A stretch of DNA of 64,000 nt. Source: Selenomonas sp. oral taxon 920. Its GTDB lineage: Bacteria > Bacillota > Negativicutes > Selenomonadales > Selenomonadaceae. Where the stretch lies: the NCBI RefSeq assembly GCF_001717585.1, contig NZ_CP017042.1, positions 1,015,001-1,079,000 on the forward strand. Reading direction: 5' to 3'. The notes beneath the pieces were generated by a model, which saw only the letters and a program-made list of their open reading frames with translations, ran no database searches and was not told the origin of the DNA. How positions within the stretch are numbered: position 1 is the first letter of the stretch; each line of letters starts with the position of its first letter. Of this stretch, positions 19,541-28,426 are shown piece after piece. The position numbers were made by a program, and so were the translations under genes.

Positions 19541-19756
19541 TTACTGCGCTGCAGCAGATTTCTCGCCGATTGTCGCATTGAGTGCCTCGATCAGAGCATC
19601 GATGTCGATGCCGTGCGCCATCGCACCCTGCTCAATGTTCTCGAAATGCGATGCCGCGCAGCCGAGGCAGCCCATACCTGCGTTCATCAGAACCTCGACG
19701 GTGTCGGGGTACGTCTGAACGATCTCGACGATGCTCATATCTTTTGTAATTGCCAT
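19541..19756 (-). CDS. DUF1858 domain protein
   Basis: Small 71-residue cytoplasmic protein, the only clear protein gene on the minus strand here. It begins with MAITKDMSIVEIVQTYPDTV, as DUF1858 proteins do, and has a CxxC pair in GMGCLGCAASH. Family members are often linked to redox or hybrid-cluster proteins, but no function is established. A strong ribosome site (AGGAGG) lies 7 bases upstream on the minus strand. A TATAAT-like -10 is at 19818-19823 (minus) without a convincing -35. Confidence 0.88.
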   Translation of the reverse strand: MAITKDMSIVEIVQTYPDTVEVLMNAGMGCLGCAASHFENIEQGAMAHGIDIDALIEALNATIGEKSAAAQ

Positions 19757-20008
19757 GATAGACCTCCTATATAATGAAGCTAATTGACAGTGAAGGGAAA
19801 TCCCCTGATTGCTTCAAATTATAACACAAGATTTCAAAAAGGAAAGTAGCAATTGTGACATTTGCAGGTGCATCCATAAGAAAAGATGTGATATGCTCCT
19901 GACGCAAACGGTGCACAATGATTGACCTTCACCGTTTTTTTTGCTATAACATAACGAGTGTATCTATAAATTGAAGGAATATATCGATCCGTGAAAGAGG
20001 GAATCATC
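19757..20008. other. divergent intergenic region DUF1858/ychF
   Basis: Holds the leader and -10 of the minus-strand DUF1858 gene and the plus-strand ychF promoter. A loose hairpin AACGGTG (19907-19913)/CACCGTT (19930-19936) followed by eight T looks like a plus-strand terminator. However, it overlaps the ychF promoter spacer and has no recognised upstream gene to terminate. Confidence 0.6.
19922..19950 (+). promoter_or_regulatory. ychF promoter
   Basis: TTGACC (19922-19927), 17-bp spacer, TATAAC (19945-19950). Confidence 0.8.
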
Positions 20009-21115
20009 GTGAGCAATCTTGAGGTTGGAATCGTTGGTCTGCCGAATGTGGGGAAGAGTACGCTGTTCAATGCGATTACAAAGGCGGGTGCAGAGGCTGC
20101 AAACTATCCGTTCTGCACGATTGAGCCCAATGTGGGTGTGGTGGCAGTGCCGGATGAGCGCCTCAAAGTGTTGACGGATCTCTATCATTCGAAGAAAACA
20201 ACGCCCGCAAGCGTCCGCTTTGTGGATATTGCAGGTCTGGTCAAGGGCGCATCGAAGGGCGAGGGGCTCGGCAATAAATTCCTTGAACACATCCGTCAGG
20301 TGGATGCTGTGGCGCACGTTGTCCGCTGCTTTGAGAGCACGGACATTACGCACGTCGAGGGTGCGGTCGACCCTTTGCGCGACATTGACATCATTGAGAC
20401 GGAGCTTTGCCTTGCCGATCTCGAGGCGGTCGAAAAACGCATGGCGAAGGTGACGAAGTTGCTCAAGTCGGGCAGCAAGGAGGCAAAGGCGGAGCACGCG
20501 GCACTAGAGCGTCTGAAAGCTGCGCTCGATGAGGGGAAATCCGCACGTGAGGTAGAGCTCTCGGATGAGGAACTGGCAATCCTGCGCGACCTGAACCTCC
20601 TCACGCGCAAGCCAATCCTCTATATTGCGAATGTCGGCGAGGATGAGGCAGCGACGGCGAATGTGGAGAATCCGCATGTGCAGGCGGTCAAGGAATACGC
20701 CGCACGTACGGGCGCACAGGTAGTGACGGTCTCGGCACGGCTTGAGGAGGAGATCGCGGAGCTCGACGCGGAGGAAGCAAAGGTATTCCTTGAAGATCTG
20801 GGGCTCACGGAGAGCGGCCTGGATCGTCTCATCCATGGGGCGTTTTCACTGCTCGGGCTGCAGACGTTTCTCACAGCGGGTGAGGATGAGTGCCGCGCGT
20901 GGACGATCACACGCGGCACGACGGCACCGAAGGCGGCGGGGAAAATTCACACGGATTTTGAACGCGGCTTCATCCGCGCCGAGATCGTGAACTACGATGA
21001 TCTGGTTGCGCTCGGCAGTGTGGCGGCGGCACGGGATAAGGGACTTGTCCGTCTTGAGGGCAAGGAGTATATTATGCGCGACGGCGATGTGGTGAACTTC
21101 CGTTTTAATGTGTGA
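20009..21115 (+). CDS. ychF: redox-regulated ATPase YchF
   Basis: Obg-family P-loop protein that prefers ATP and binds ribosomes. The 368-residue product has [15 protein letters not shown] near residues 9-23, [20 protein letters not shown] near 69-88, and the non-canonical G4 region YIANVGEDE in place of NKxD, which explains the adenine preference. A TGS domain ends the protein ([14 protein letters not shown]). I chose GTG 20009 because AGAGGG lies 7 bases upstream and family members start just before this point; GTG 19991 is upstream in frame. It is monocistronic. Confidence 0.96.
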   Translation: MSNLEVGIVGLPNVGKSTLFNAITKAGAEAANYPFCTIEPNVGVVAVPDERLKVLTDLYHSKKTTPASVRFVDIAGLVKGASKGEGLGNKFLEHIRQVDAVAHVVRCFESTDITHVEGAVDPLRDIDIIETELCLADLEAVEKRMAKVTKLLKSGSKEAKAEHAALERLKAALDEGKSAREVELSDEELAILRDLNLLTRKPILYIANVGEDEAATANVENPHVQAVKEYAARTGAQVVTVSARLEEEIAELDAEEAKVFLEDLGLTESGLDRLIHGAFSLLGLQTFLTAGEDECRAWTITRGTTAPKAAGKIHTDFERGFIRAEIVNYDDLVALGSVAAARDKGLVRLEGKEYIMRDGDVVNFRFNV

Positions 21116-21131
21116 CTTTTCTCTGTCACTA

Positions 21132-21160
21132 TAGACAAGCAGTGCATTATGCGGTACAAT
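21132..21160 (+). promoter_or_regulatory. corA leader promoter
   Basis: TAGACA (21132-21137), 17-bp spacer, TACAAT (21155-21160). The predicted transcript begins near 21167, leaving about 147 bases of leader before corA. Confidence 0.7.
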
Positions 21161-21205
21161 TCATTCGGCAATTTTGAAAACGAACGTTGAAAGGAAGTGA
21201 AGAGC

Positions 21206-21280
21206 ATGGACGATACACCTTTGCAGTCAGAACCTCACATATGTATGCCGTCCTCTCTTCGTTTCGCCATTCTGTGCTGA
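21206..21280 (+). CDS. putative leader peptide of corA (24 residues)
   Basis: ATG 21206 has an excellent ribosome site (AAGGAAGTGA, 21191-21200) five bases upstream and reads 24 codons to TGA at 21278-21280. The peptide (MDDTPLQSEPHICMPS...) has no hydrophobic signal. Its codons 15-18 encode the first arm of a pair of competing hairpins that extend to the corA start. The start signals and position argue for a regulatory leader peptide, as known for corA in Salmonella (CorL). There is no similarity to CorL that I can see. Confidence 0.5.
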   Translation: MDDTPLQSEPHICMPSSLRFAILC

Positions 21281-21313
21281 CAGGGGAGGACGGTCGGAAA
21301 GGAGCGTCCTCTC
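21248..21313 (+). promoter_or_regulatory. competing hairpins that can mask the corA ribosome site
   Basis: Three segments: 1, CCGTCCTCTC (21248-21257); 2, GGGAGGACGG (21284-21293); 3, CGTCCTCTC (21305-21313). Segment 2 can pair with 1 (10 bp, one wobble) or with 3 (9 bp, one wobble), but not both. In the 2:3 form the loop (21293-21304) contains the corA ribosome site GGAAAGGAG, and the start codon follows the stem directly. Segment 1 is inside the leader ORF, so translation can decide between the folds. Confidence 0.55.
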
Positions 21314-22267
21314 TTGCTGCAAATATATAAATCCATGGAGTCCGGTCCTCTTCAGGAGCTGTCCCTCAAGACACTCACGAAGGGGGCATGGATCAACATT
21401 GTCAATCCGACCCCGTACGAGCTGAAGGTGGTCAGTACCCTCACGGAGGTTGACCCCGATTTCCTGCGCTCCGCACTCGATGATGAGGAGCGGTCGCATA
21501 CGGATGTCGAGGACGACTCGGTCATGATCCTGACGAACGTCCCCGTCTATCGTGGCGAGGACAGCTACGACACGCTGCCGCTTGCGATCATCCTTACGGA
21601 CGAGCACATCATTACGGTTTGCCTCGAGGAAACGCCTGTGATGGCGGAGTTCAACGAACGCACGGCGAAGCTCTTCCGCACGTACAAGCGGACGCGCTTC
21701 CTCTTTCAGATCCTCTACAAGTCCGATGTGTTCTACCTGCGCTACCTGCGTCAGATCAGCAAACTCTCCGAGGAGATCGAGGATCGTCTGCGGCACGACA
21801 TGAAGAACAGTGAGGTCCTGCGTCTCCTTCAGCTGCAAAAGGGCCTGACGTATTTCAACGCCGCACTGCGCTCGAATGGTGCAGTGTTGGATCGCTTGAT
21901 GCGTCTGCGCACGAATACGTCCGTACATCACATCTTCAAGATGTATGAGGAGGATGAGGATCTCCTCGAGGATGTCATCATCGAGAATAAGCAGGCGCGC
22001 GAGATGGTGGAGATGTACAGTACGATCCTTGCACGGCTCGCGGATACGTTCTCCTCGATCGTTTCGAACAATCTGAACCTCGTGATGAAATTCCTGACAG
22101 CGATTACGATCATCCTCGCGATTCCGACGGTGATTTCGAGTTTCTTCGGCATGAATGTACCTGTGCCGTACGAAGGTGACCCGCTCGGGTTTATGCGTGT
22201 GGTCGTCATCGCGGTCTGTGTGTCTACGACCGTTGTCTATATGCTCTGGCGGAGGGATATGTTTTGA
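21314..22267 (+). CDS. corA: CorA family divalent-cation transporter
   Basis: Inner-membrane channel for magnesium, possibly also cobalt or nickel. The 317-residue protein has the long cytoplasmic N-terminal domain, a helical stalk, two C-terminal membrane segments and the pore motif GMN in SFFGMNVPVP near residue 279. It ends in a basic WRRDMF tail. The start is TTG 21314, with GGAAAGGAG upstream; the resulting MLQIYKS start resembles relatives, whereas ATG 21335 has no ribosome site. It is preceded by a leader ORF and competing hairpins and followed by a 4-base-overlapping small ORF. Confidence 0.9.
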   Translation: MLQIYKSMESGPLQELSLKTLTKGAWINIVNPTPYELKVVSTLTEVDPDFLRSALDDEERSHTDVEDDSVMILTNVPVYRGEDSYDTLPLAIILTDEHIITVCLEETPVMAEFNERTAKLFRTYKRTRFLFQILYKSDVFYLRYLRQISKLSEEIEDRLRHDMKNSEVLRLLQLQKGLTYFNAALRSNGAVLDRLMRLRTNTSVHHIFKMYEEDEDLLEDVIIENKQAREMVEMYSTILARLADTFSSIVSNNLNLVMKFLTAITIILAIPTVISSFFGMNVPVPYEGDPLGFMRVVVIAVCVSTTVVYMLWRRDMF

Positions 22268-22488
22268 TACGCGAGGCACAGCTGCTGCGCGGCATTATCT
22301 TCGGTGATCGGAATACCGATGAGTACGTCTATATGCCCGCGAGTGAGATTGGCACTGACATGCCCGTATATGTATATGAGAAAGGCGGCAGCCGCCGTGA
22401 CATTGACCTCGCAGAGGCACTTCACCTCATACGTGTGCGCGATTTAAGACCAACCATACATCCGCTTTTTGGAAAAACGAGCTGTTAA
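22264..22488 (+). CDS. small hypothetical protein coupled to corA
   Basis: 74 residues with TTG start overlapping the corA stop; GGAGGGAT lies 6 bases upstream. The sequence (GIIFGDRNTDEYVYMPASEI, then VYEKGGSRRDIDLAEALHLIR) is not one I recognise. It is soluble, has no signal peptide and has one cysteine at the end. The stop codon falls in the loop of the operon terminator. The start signals and position support a real gene. Confidence 0.6.
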   Translation: MIREAQLLRGIIFGDRNTDEYVYMPASEIGTDMPVYVYEKGGSRRDIDLAEALHLIRVRDLRPTIHPLFGKTSC

Positions 22489-22504
22489 GAGCAGCTCGTT
22501 TTTT
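22473..22504 (+). terminator. corA operon terminator
   Basis: AAAAACGAGCTG (22473-22484), 7-base loop, CAGCTCGTTTTTT (22492-22504). Confidence 0.9.
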
Positions 22505-22763
22505 GATAGATTGGTTAGATATTTTTATCACAAAAAACAATGAGAAAAAACTGTCTTTTCCAGCACTGAGAAAGCCTATCCTGTTTACAAGCCCTATGTT
22601 CCGTTGTATAATAAACAGAAAGTATTGAATCAGTATTCCTCCATAGATATTCTTTTTGATTCTTTTTATCAAAAAATGAGAGGGGACAAATTCTTTGCTC
22701 ATGTGGTTATATTTTAATATTTTTGGAATGCATGCGCATTTCCATTGAGAGGAGAGCAGTAAC
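22505..22763 (+). other. AT-rich intergenic region and PFOR leader
   Basis: Apart from the promoter at 22584-22612 I see no gene. The 145-base leader is very AT-rich, with a weak ATGAG/CTCAT hairpin near 22675-22705 and no recognisable riboswitch. Confidence 0.6.
22584..22612 (+). promoter_or_regulatory. PFOR promoter
   Basis: TTTACA (22584-22589), 17-bp spacer, perfect TATAAT (22607-22612), about 150 bases before the gene. Confidence 0.82.
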
Positions 22764-25700
22764 ATGGCCAAGAAAATGAAGACGATGGACGGCAACACAG
22801 CTGCCGGATACATCTCCTATGCCTTTACGGATGTGGCGGCGATCTATCCGATCACGCCGTCCTCGCCGATGGCGGAGCACGTCGACAGCCTTGCTGCAAA
22901 GGGAATGAAGAATATCTTCGGACAGAAGGTACGTCTGATCGAAATGCAGTCGGAGGCAGGCGCTGCCGGTGCAGTGCACGGCTCACTCCAGGCAGGTGCA
23001 CTGACGACGACCTATACGGCATCGCAGGGGCTTCTGCTCATGATTCCGAATATGTATAAGATTGCGGGCGAACTCCTGCCGGGCGTGTTCCATGTCAGCG
23101 CACGCGCCATTGCGGCGTCCTCGCTGAATATCTTCGGCGACCATCAGGATGTCATGGCGGCACGCCAGACGGGCGTTGCCATGCTCGCAGAGTCGAGCGT
23201 GCAGGAGGTCATGGATCTCGCTGCGGTCGCGCATCTCGTTGCCATCAAGGGACGCATTCCGTTCATCAACTTCTTTGACGGATTCCGTACCTCGCATGAG
23301 ATTCAGAAGATCGAGGTCGTGGACTATGACGATCTAGCGAAGATTCTTGACTGGGATGCGGTCAATGAATTCCGCCGCCGCGCACTCAATCCGGATCATC
23401 CGGCGGTACGCGGTACGGCACAGAACCCCGATATCTACTTCCAGGGACGCGAGGCGGTCAACCGTTACTACGATGCCATTCCCGAACTCGTTGAAGAGGC
23501 AATGGCGCAGATGGCAAAGATCACAGGCCGTGAGCACCATCTCTTTGACTACTACGGCGCACCCGATGCCGAGCGCGTCATCATTGCAATGGGCTCGGTC
23601 TGCCAGACGGCGGAGGAGGTTGCCGAATATCTCAACGCACAGGGTGAGAAGGTCGGTCTGCTCTCCGTTCACCTCTATCGTCCGTTCTCGGTCGAGCACT
23701 TCTTCAAGTATCTCCCGAAGACGGTGCAGAAGGTCGCCGTTCTCGACCGCACGAAGGAGCCGGGATCGCTCGGCGAGCCGCTTTACCTCGATGTCAAGGC
23801 GGCGTACTACAGTTCGGGGATGAACCCCGTCATCGTCGGCGGTCGCTATGGTCTCGGCGGCAAGGATACGACACCGGATCAGGTCTTCGCGGTCTATGAG
23901 GAGCTGAAGAAGGACGAGCCGATGCACGGCTTTACGCTCGGCATTGTCGATGATGTTACGCACCGCAGCCTCACTCCGATCCACGGCGATGTCAACCTCA
24001 CGAAGCCGGGGACGACGGCGTGTAAGTTCTGGGGTCTCGGCTCGGACGGCACGGTCGGCGCGAACAAGAGCGCGATCAAGATCATCGGTGACAAGACGGA
24101 TATGTATGCGCAGGCATACTTTGCATATGACTCGAAGAAGTCGGGCGGCATTACGATGAGCCATCTGCGCTTTGGCAAGTCGCCCATCATCAGTCCGTAT
24201 CTCATCAACAAGGCGGACTTCATCTCCTGCTCGCAGCAGTCCTATGTCCGTCAGTACGACCTCCTTGCAGGTCTCAAGAAGGGCGGCACGTTCCTCCTCA
24301 ATACGTTCTGGTCGGATGAGGAGCTGAACACGCACCTGCCCGCATCGATGCGCCGCTACATCGCCTCCAACGACATTCAGTTCTACACGGTGGATGCGGT
24401 TCACATCGCGCGCGAACTCGGTCTTGGCGGACGCTTCAACATGGTCATGCAGTCGGCGTTCTTCAAGCTTGCGAACATCATTCCCATCGACGACGCGGTC
24501 AAGTATCTCAAGGACGCGGTTGTCACATCCTACGGCAGCAAGGGCGAAAAGGTTGTCAACATGAACAACGGTGCGATCGATCACGGCATCGAGTCGCTCC
24601 ACCGTGTGAATGTTCCTGCCGAATGGAAGGATGCCGTGGATGAGGAGGTTCCGGTCAACGCAAAGACGCCGGAATTCATCACGAAGGTTCAGAACGTCAT
24701 GAATCGGCAGGAGGGCGACAAGCTCAAGATCTCCGAGCTGCTCAGCATGGAGGACGGCACGTTCCCTGTCGGCGGTACGGCGTTTGAGAAGCGCGGCACG
24801 GCGATCTCCGTACCTGTATGGCGTCCGGAGAAGTGTATCCAGTGTAACCAGTGCGCATTCGTCTGCCCGCACGCAACGATTCGTCCTGTGCTGACGACGG
24901 ACGAGGAGCTTGCTGCAGCGCCCGAGGGCATGCAGTCCGTAAAGTCGCGTCCGGCGAAGGGGATGAACCTCACGATCGCCGTCTCGACGCTCGACTGCCT
25001 CGGCTGCGGCAACTGTGCGCAGGTCTGCCCGGGCAAAGCGCTCGACATGACACTGCTCGACGACAACCTTCGCGAAGCGCAGAAGTACTTTGACTACGGT
25101 GTGGACACGGAGAAGGTCTCAGTCAAGAACGTTCCGATGAAGAAGACGACGGTCATCGGCTCGCAGTTCGAGCAGCCGCTCTTCGAGTTCTCGGGTGCGT
25201 GCGCAGGCTGCGGTGAAACGCCGTATGCGAAGCTCGTCACCCAGCTCTTTGGCGACCGCATGATGATCGCCAATGCAACGGGCTGCTCCTCCATCTGGGG
25301 CGCGAGTGCACCTGCAATCCCGTATACGAAGAACCCGAAGGGCTACGGCCCTGCATGGGCAAACTCGCTGTTCGAGGACAATGCAGAGTATGGTCTTGGA
25401 ATGCTGCTCGGCACGAAGGCAGTGCGCGAATCCATCGCGGCTGCAGTAAAACAGGCACTTGAGGAGAAGAAGGGCTCTGCCGAACTTCAGGCAGCAATGC
25501 AGCTCTGGCTCGAAAAGCGCGACAGCGGTGAGGGCACGCGTGACCGTGCCGACCTCCTGCGTGAGCTTCTCGAAAAGGAGAAGGGCACGGACGAACTTCT
25601 CTGCCGCATCTACAAGGACAACGACTACTTCGTCAAGCGTTCGCAGTGGGTCTTCGGCGGCGACGGCTGGGCATACGACATCGGCTTCGGCGGCGTGGAT

Positions 25701-26291
25701 CACGTGCTTGCGTCGGGCGAGGATGTCAACGTCATGGTCTTTGATACCGAGGTCTACTCGAACACGGGCGGACAGGCATCGAAGTCGACCCCAGCGGCGG
25801 CGATTGCAGAGTTCGCAGCAACGGGCAAGAAGACGAAGAAGAAGGATCTCGGCATGATGGCGATGTCCTACGGCTACGTCTATGTGGCGCAGATCGACAT
25901 GGGTTCCGACCAGAATCAGGTGCTCAAAGCGATCAGCGAGGCGGAGGCATATCCGGGACCGTCCCTCATCATTGCTTACTCGCCGTGTATCAACCACGGG
26001 ATCCGCAAGGGCATGGGCTGTGCCCAGCTCGAAGGCAAACTTGCCGTCGAGTGCGGCTACTGGGCGAACTATCGCTACAACCCGCAGCTCATCGAGGCGG
26101 GCAAGAATCCGTTCACGCTCGACTCAAAGGAGCCGGACTTCTCGAAGTTCCAGGAATTCCTGCTCGGTGAGAACCGCTACATCAGCCTCAAGAGCAACTT
26201 CCCCGAGGCGGCGGAAGCACTCTTCGAGAAGACGCAGAAGGACGCTGAGACGCGCTACAACAACTACAAGAAACTCGCAGGCAAGGCATAA
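22764..26291 (+). CDS. nifJ: pyruvate:ferredoxin (flavodoxin) oxidoreductase
   Basis: Single-chain homodimeric enzyme that oxidises pyruvate to acetyl-CoA and CO2 and reduces ferredoxin or flavodoxin; central to anaerobic fermentation. In 1175 residues it shows the N-terminal pyrimidine-binding domain (AIYPITPSSPMAEHVDS, near 28-44). A two-cluster ferredoxin domain follows (CIQCNQCAFVCP near 691, CLGCGNCAQVCP near 745). A further cluster-binding CAGCGETPYAKL (near 812) precedes the thiamine diphosphate domain with GDGWAYDIGFGG (near 965) and YSNTGGQASKSTP. Length is normal. The ribosome site GAGAGGAG precedes ATG 22764. It is monocistronic, with a consensus promoter and its own terminator. 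Confidence 0.97.
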   Translation: MAKKMKTMDGNTAAGYISYAFTDVAAIYPITPSSPMAEHVDSLAAKGMKNIFGQKVRLIEMQSEAGAAGAVHGSLQAGALTTTYTASQGLLLMIPNMYKIAGELLPGVFHVSARAIAASSLNIFGDHQDVMAARQTGVAMLAESSVQEVMDLAAVAHLVAIKGRIPFINFFDGFRTSHEIQKIEVVDYDDLAKILDWDAVNEFRRRALNPDHPAVRGTAQNPDIYFQGREAVNRYYDAIPELVEEAMAQMAKITGREHHLFDYYGAPDAERVIIAMGSVCQTAEEVAEYLNAQGEKVGLLSVHLYRPFSVEHFFKYLPKTVQKVAVLDRTKEPGSLGEPLYLDVKAAYYSSGMNPVIVGGRYGLGGKDTTPDQVFAVYEELKKDEPMHGFTLGIVDDVTHRSLTPIHGDVNLTKPGTTACKFWGLGSDGTVGANKSAIKIIGDKTDMYAQAYFAYDSKKSGGITMSHLRFGKSPIISPYLINKADFISCSQQSYVRQYDLLAGLKKGGTFLLNTFWSDEELNTHLPASMRRYIASNDIQFYTVDAVHIARELGLGGRFNMVMQSAFFKLANIIPIDDAVKYLKDAVVTSYGSKGEKVVNMNNGAIDHGIESLHRVNVPAEWKDAVDEEVPVNAKTPEFITKVQNVMNRQEGDKLKISELLSMEDGTFPVGGTAFEKRGTAISVPVWRPEKCIQCNQCAFVCPHATIRPVLTTDEELAAAPEGMQSVKSRPAKGMNLTIAVSTLDCLGCGNCAQVCPGKALDMTLLDDNLREAQKYFDYGVDTEKVSVKNVPMKKTTVIGSQFEQPLFEFSGACAGCGETPYAKLVTQLFGDRMMIANATGCSSIWGASAPAIPYTKNPKGYGPAWANSLFEDNAEYGLGMLLGTKAVRESIAAAVKQALEEKKGSAELQAAMQLWLEKRDSGEGTRDRADLLRELLEKEKGTDELLCRIYKDNDYFVKRSQWVFGGDGWAYDIGFGGVDHVLASGEDVNVMVFDTEVYSNTGGQASKSTPAAAIAEFAATGKKTKKKDLGMMAMSYGYVYVAQIDMGSDQNQVLKAISEAEAYPGPSLIIAYSPCINHGIRKGMGCAQLEGKLAVECGYWANYRYNPQLIEAGKNPFTLDSKEPDFSKFQEFLLGENRYISLKSNFPEAAEALFEKTQKDAETRYNNYKKLAGKA

Positions 26292-26309
26292 GCTTCCCTG
26301 AGGTCTGGG

Positions 26310-26338
26310 CTGCCGTGAAGATTTTCACGGCAGTTTTT
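26310..26338 (+). terminator. PFOR terminator
   Basis: CTGCCGTGAA (26310-26319), loop GATT, TTCACGGCAG (26324-26333), then five T. Confidence 0.92.
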
Positions 26339-26339
26339 C

Positions 26340-26368
26340 TTGACATTTTATTAACATAGCAATATAAT
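26340..26368 (+). promoter_or_regulatory. dicarboxylate symporter promoter
   Basis: Consensus TTGACA (26340-26345), 17-bp spacer, consensus TATAAT (26363-26368), beginning directly after the PFOR terminator. Confidence 0.9.
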
Positions 26369-26415
26369 ATGCAAACAATGTTTTATATGGGATTTGAATT
26401 TGGGAGGAGTTATAT

Positions 26416-27738
26416 ATGGCAGAGCAAAAAAATGCTGCGCCTGTGCGTGATGAGGTGGAGCAGAAAGCGCAGGCGGCGCTTTCTGCGGCGAAATTGAATA
26501 ATCAGAAGAGGCAGGTTGTGCTTTGGATTGGTGCGCTCATCGTTGGCGGCATACTAGGTTGGGTGAATGTACCCGTACTGAATGAGCTGTTTAACTTTAT
26601 TGCGACAGTATTCACGCGTCTGTTCCAGTTCGTTGCCGTGCCAACCATTGCACTCGCTGTTATCACGACGCTTGCGGCACTTGGAACAAAGCGGGATATG
26701 GGACGAATCTTTGCACACGCTGTTACCTATACGCTGCTTACAACTGTGTGCGCAGCGGCGGTGGGGCTTGCACTCTTCCTCTGGCTCGCACCTGCGAATC
26801 TGCCGACCGAGGTTGTCGGCGCAGGCGCGTCGGATGTACCTGGGAAACTTGAAGGGCTGTCCTACTACGATCACTTCCTTTCCATTGTACCGAACAATGT
26901 GCTTGCGCCATTTGTCTCGGGCAATGTGCTCTCCGTTATGCTTGTTGCGGCGGCTGTGGGGCTTGGACTCGCCTTTGCACCCAAAACGGAGAATCGTGAG
27001 ATGCTCCTGAAAGGAATTCACGGCTTGCAGGAACTGCTCTTTACCCTGATTCGCGGGCTGCTGACGGTGCTGCCCATTGGGATTCTCGCCTTTGCCGCAC
27101 AGCTTGCGGCGCAGATTGAGGCGGGCGTTATCGTCGGATCTCTGGGTGTCTATACCGCTGTTGTCATTGGAGGAAATCTGATTCAGTTCTTTGTCGTGAT
27201 TCCATTTTTCCTCGCCGTGCGTGGCTTGAATCCCGTGCGCGTTTTCCGTCAGATGGCACCTGCCGTCGCGGTTGCACTCTTTACAAAGAGCTCGGCAGGG
27301 ACGCTGCCCGTGACGCTTGCTTCGGCAGAGCAGCGTCTTGGTGCACATCCATCCGTCGCACGCTTCGTCCTGCCGATCTGCACGACGATCAACATGAACG
27401 GCTGCGCTGCGTTTATCCTTGTGACCTCGCTCTACGTTATGCAGAATGCGGGCATGGAGCTGACGTTCGGAACAATGCTGAGCTGGCTCTTCATCTCCGT
27501 GCTTGCCGCAGTCGGCAACGCAGGTGTACCGATGGGGTGCTATTTCCTGACGCTCTCACTCATGGCATCGATTGGTGCACCGGTCGGACTCATGGGCATC
27601 ATCCTGCCGATCTACTCCATCATTGACATGATCGAGACGGCAGAGAACGTCTGGTCGGACTCGGCGGTCTGTGCGATCACGGATCACGATCTTGCGGGTA
27701 CACTTGAAGATGACGAGGAACTTGCTCCCGCTGTTTAA
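26416..27738 (+). CDS. dicarboxylate/amino acid:cation symporter (DAACS family)
   Basis: Sodium- or proton-coupled importer of C4-dicarboxylates or acidic amino acids (SDF family, PF00375). The 440-residue protein has a hydrophilic N terminus of about 35 residues and then multiple membrane segments. It has the re-entrant region TKSSAGTLPVTL near residue 293 and the substrate/cation motif NMNGCAAF near residue 328. Which substrate it takes cannot be decided. The ribosome site GGGAGGAG precedes ATG 26416. It is monocistronic. In a fermenter that makes propionate through succinate, dicarboxylate uptake would make sense. Confidence 0.9.
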   Translation: MAEQKNAAPVRDEVEQKAQAALSAAKLNNQKRQVVLWIGALIVGGILGWVNVPVLNELFNFIATVFTRLFQFVAVPTIALAVITTLAALGTKRDMGRIFAHAVTYTLLTTVCAAAVGLALFLWLAPANLPTEVVGAGASDVPGKLEGLSYYDHFLSIVPNNVLAPFVSGNVLSVMLVAAAVGLGLAFAPKTENREMLLKGIHGLQELLFTLIRGLLTVLPIGILAFAAQLAAQIEAGVIVGSLGVYTAVVIGGNLIQFFVVIPFFLAVRGLNPVRVFRQMAPAVAVALFTKSSAGTLPVTLASAEQRLGAHPSVARFVLPICTTINMNGCAAFILVTSLYVMQNAGMELTFGTMLSWLFISVLAAVGNAGVPMGCYFLTLSLMASIGAPVGLMGIILPIYSIIDMIETAENVWSDSAVCAITDHDLAGTLEDDEELAPAV

Positions 27739-27762
27739 AAGGGTAATGCAATTGTACGTTAT

Positions 27763-27798
27763 GAAAAGCCTCTGAAGGAAATCCTTCAGAGGCTTTTC
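27763..27798. terminator. symporter terminator
   Basis: GAAAAGCCTCTGAAGGA (27763-27779) pairs with 27782-27798 as a near-perfect palindrome, with A and T runs at its ends. Confidence 0.85.
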
Positions 27799-27870
27799 AG
27801 CCTATTAGGGTATACTTTGTACATCGCATGAGATTCTAAATGGATTGTGTACGACAAAGGAGTTGTTTTT

Positions 27871-28350
27871 GTGTTTCGTATAGGGAAAAGAATTACGGGT
27901 CTTGCTCTTGGTGTCAGTCTGATTGGTGCGGGAACAGCCAGTGCCTCTGTTCCACAGGACACACTTGTTGTTGGCGGTATCGAATACGGTGCATCCGAGT
28001 CCTACGTTCGCAGCGTTTATGGAGCACCGCGCGAGGTTGAGACGAAGTTCAATCCTGCCTATGCGGGCGGACAGGCGGCAATTGAATGGGAATACGGCAA
28101 TGGTTTCGATATTGTCTTCGTGGATGGTGCAGTTCGCCAGGTTGAGATCAGTGCACGTAACGGTGTGCAGACTTCGACAGGCATTGCTGTCGGTACGGAT
28201 GTGAATACATTGATTGCGGCATATGGGCAGCCGGATGCCATCCGTGGGGACAAATATATCTATTTTGCAGAGGGGAATACGTCCATCGGACTCACCTTCG
28301 AGATCGAGAACGGGCGTGTTGACGAGATTGAGATGGGGCTGATCCGCTGA
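27871..28350 (+). CDS. exported protein with two YGxP modules
   Basis: 159 residues from GTG 27871, chosen because AAAGGAG lies 8 bases upstream. The N terminus is a signal peptide (basic FRIGKR, hydrophobic core, cleavage probably at ASA-S). The mature part is two internal repeats of about 55 residues: IEYGASESYVRSVYGAPREVE...DGAVRQVEI (quoted in parts) and GIAVGTDVNTLIAAYGQPDA...NGRVDEIEM. The G-[AT]-x4-[VL]-x3-YGxP pattern resembles BamE/SmpA-like or DUF4309-like domains, but I cannot assign a family. A paralogue follows. Probably periplasmic. Confidence 0.75.
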   Translation: MFRIGKRITGLALGVSLIGAGTASASVPQDTLVVGGIEYGASESYVRSVYGAPREVETKFNPAYAGGQAAIEWEYGNGFDIVFVDGAVRQVEISARNGVQTSTGIAVGTDVNTLIAAYGQPDAIRGDKYIYFAEGNTSIGLTFEIENGRVDEIEMGLIR

Positions 28351-28426
28351 GTGTATTCAGTAGGGGTGGAGAACCGCAGCAACAGCGTTCGGCTGACAGA
28401 TATGTGACTTAGGGGAGAGAGCATTC

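Noticed and set aside
19907-19942. Terminator-like hairpin with eight T before ychF
   Set aside because: Its 3' arm and T run lie between the -35 and -10 of the ychF promoter and there is no upstream plus-strand transcript to stop; probably coincidental.
23334-24872. A 512-codon minus-strand open frame inside the PFOR gene
   Set aside because: Shadow of the PFOR codon pattern; no motif or start signal, and the plus-strand protein is complete.
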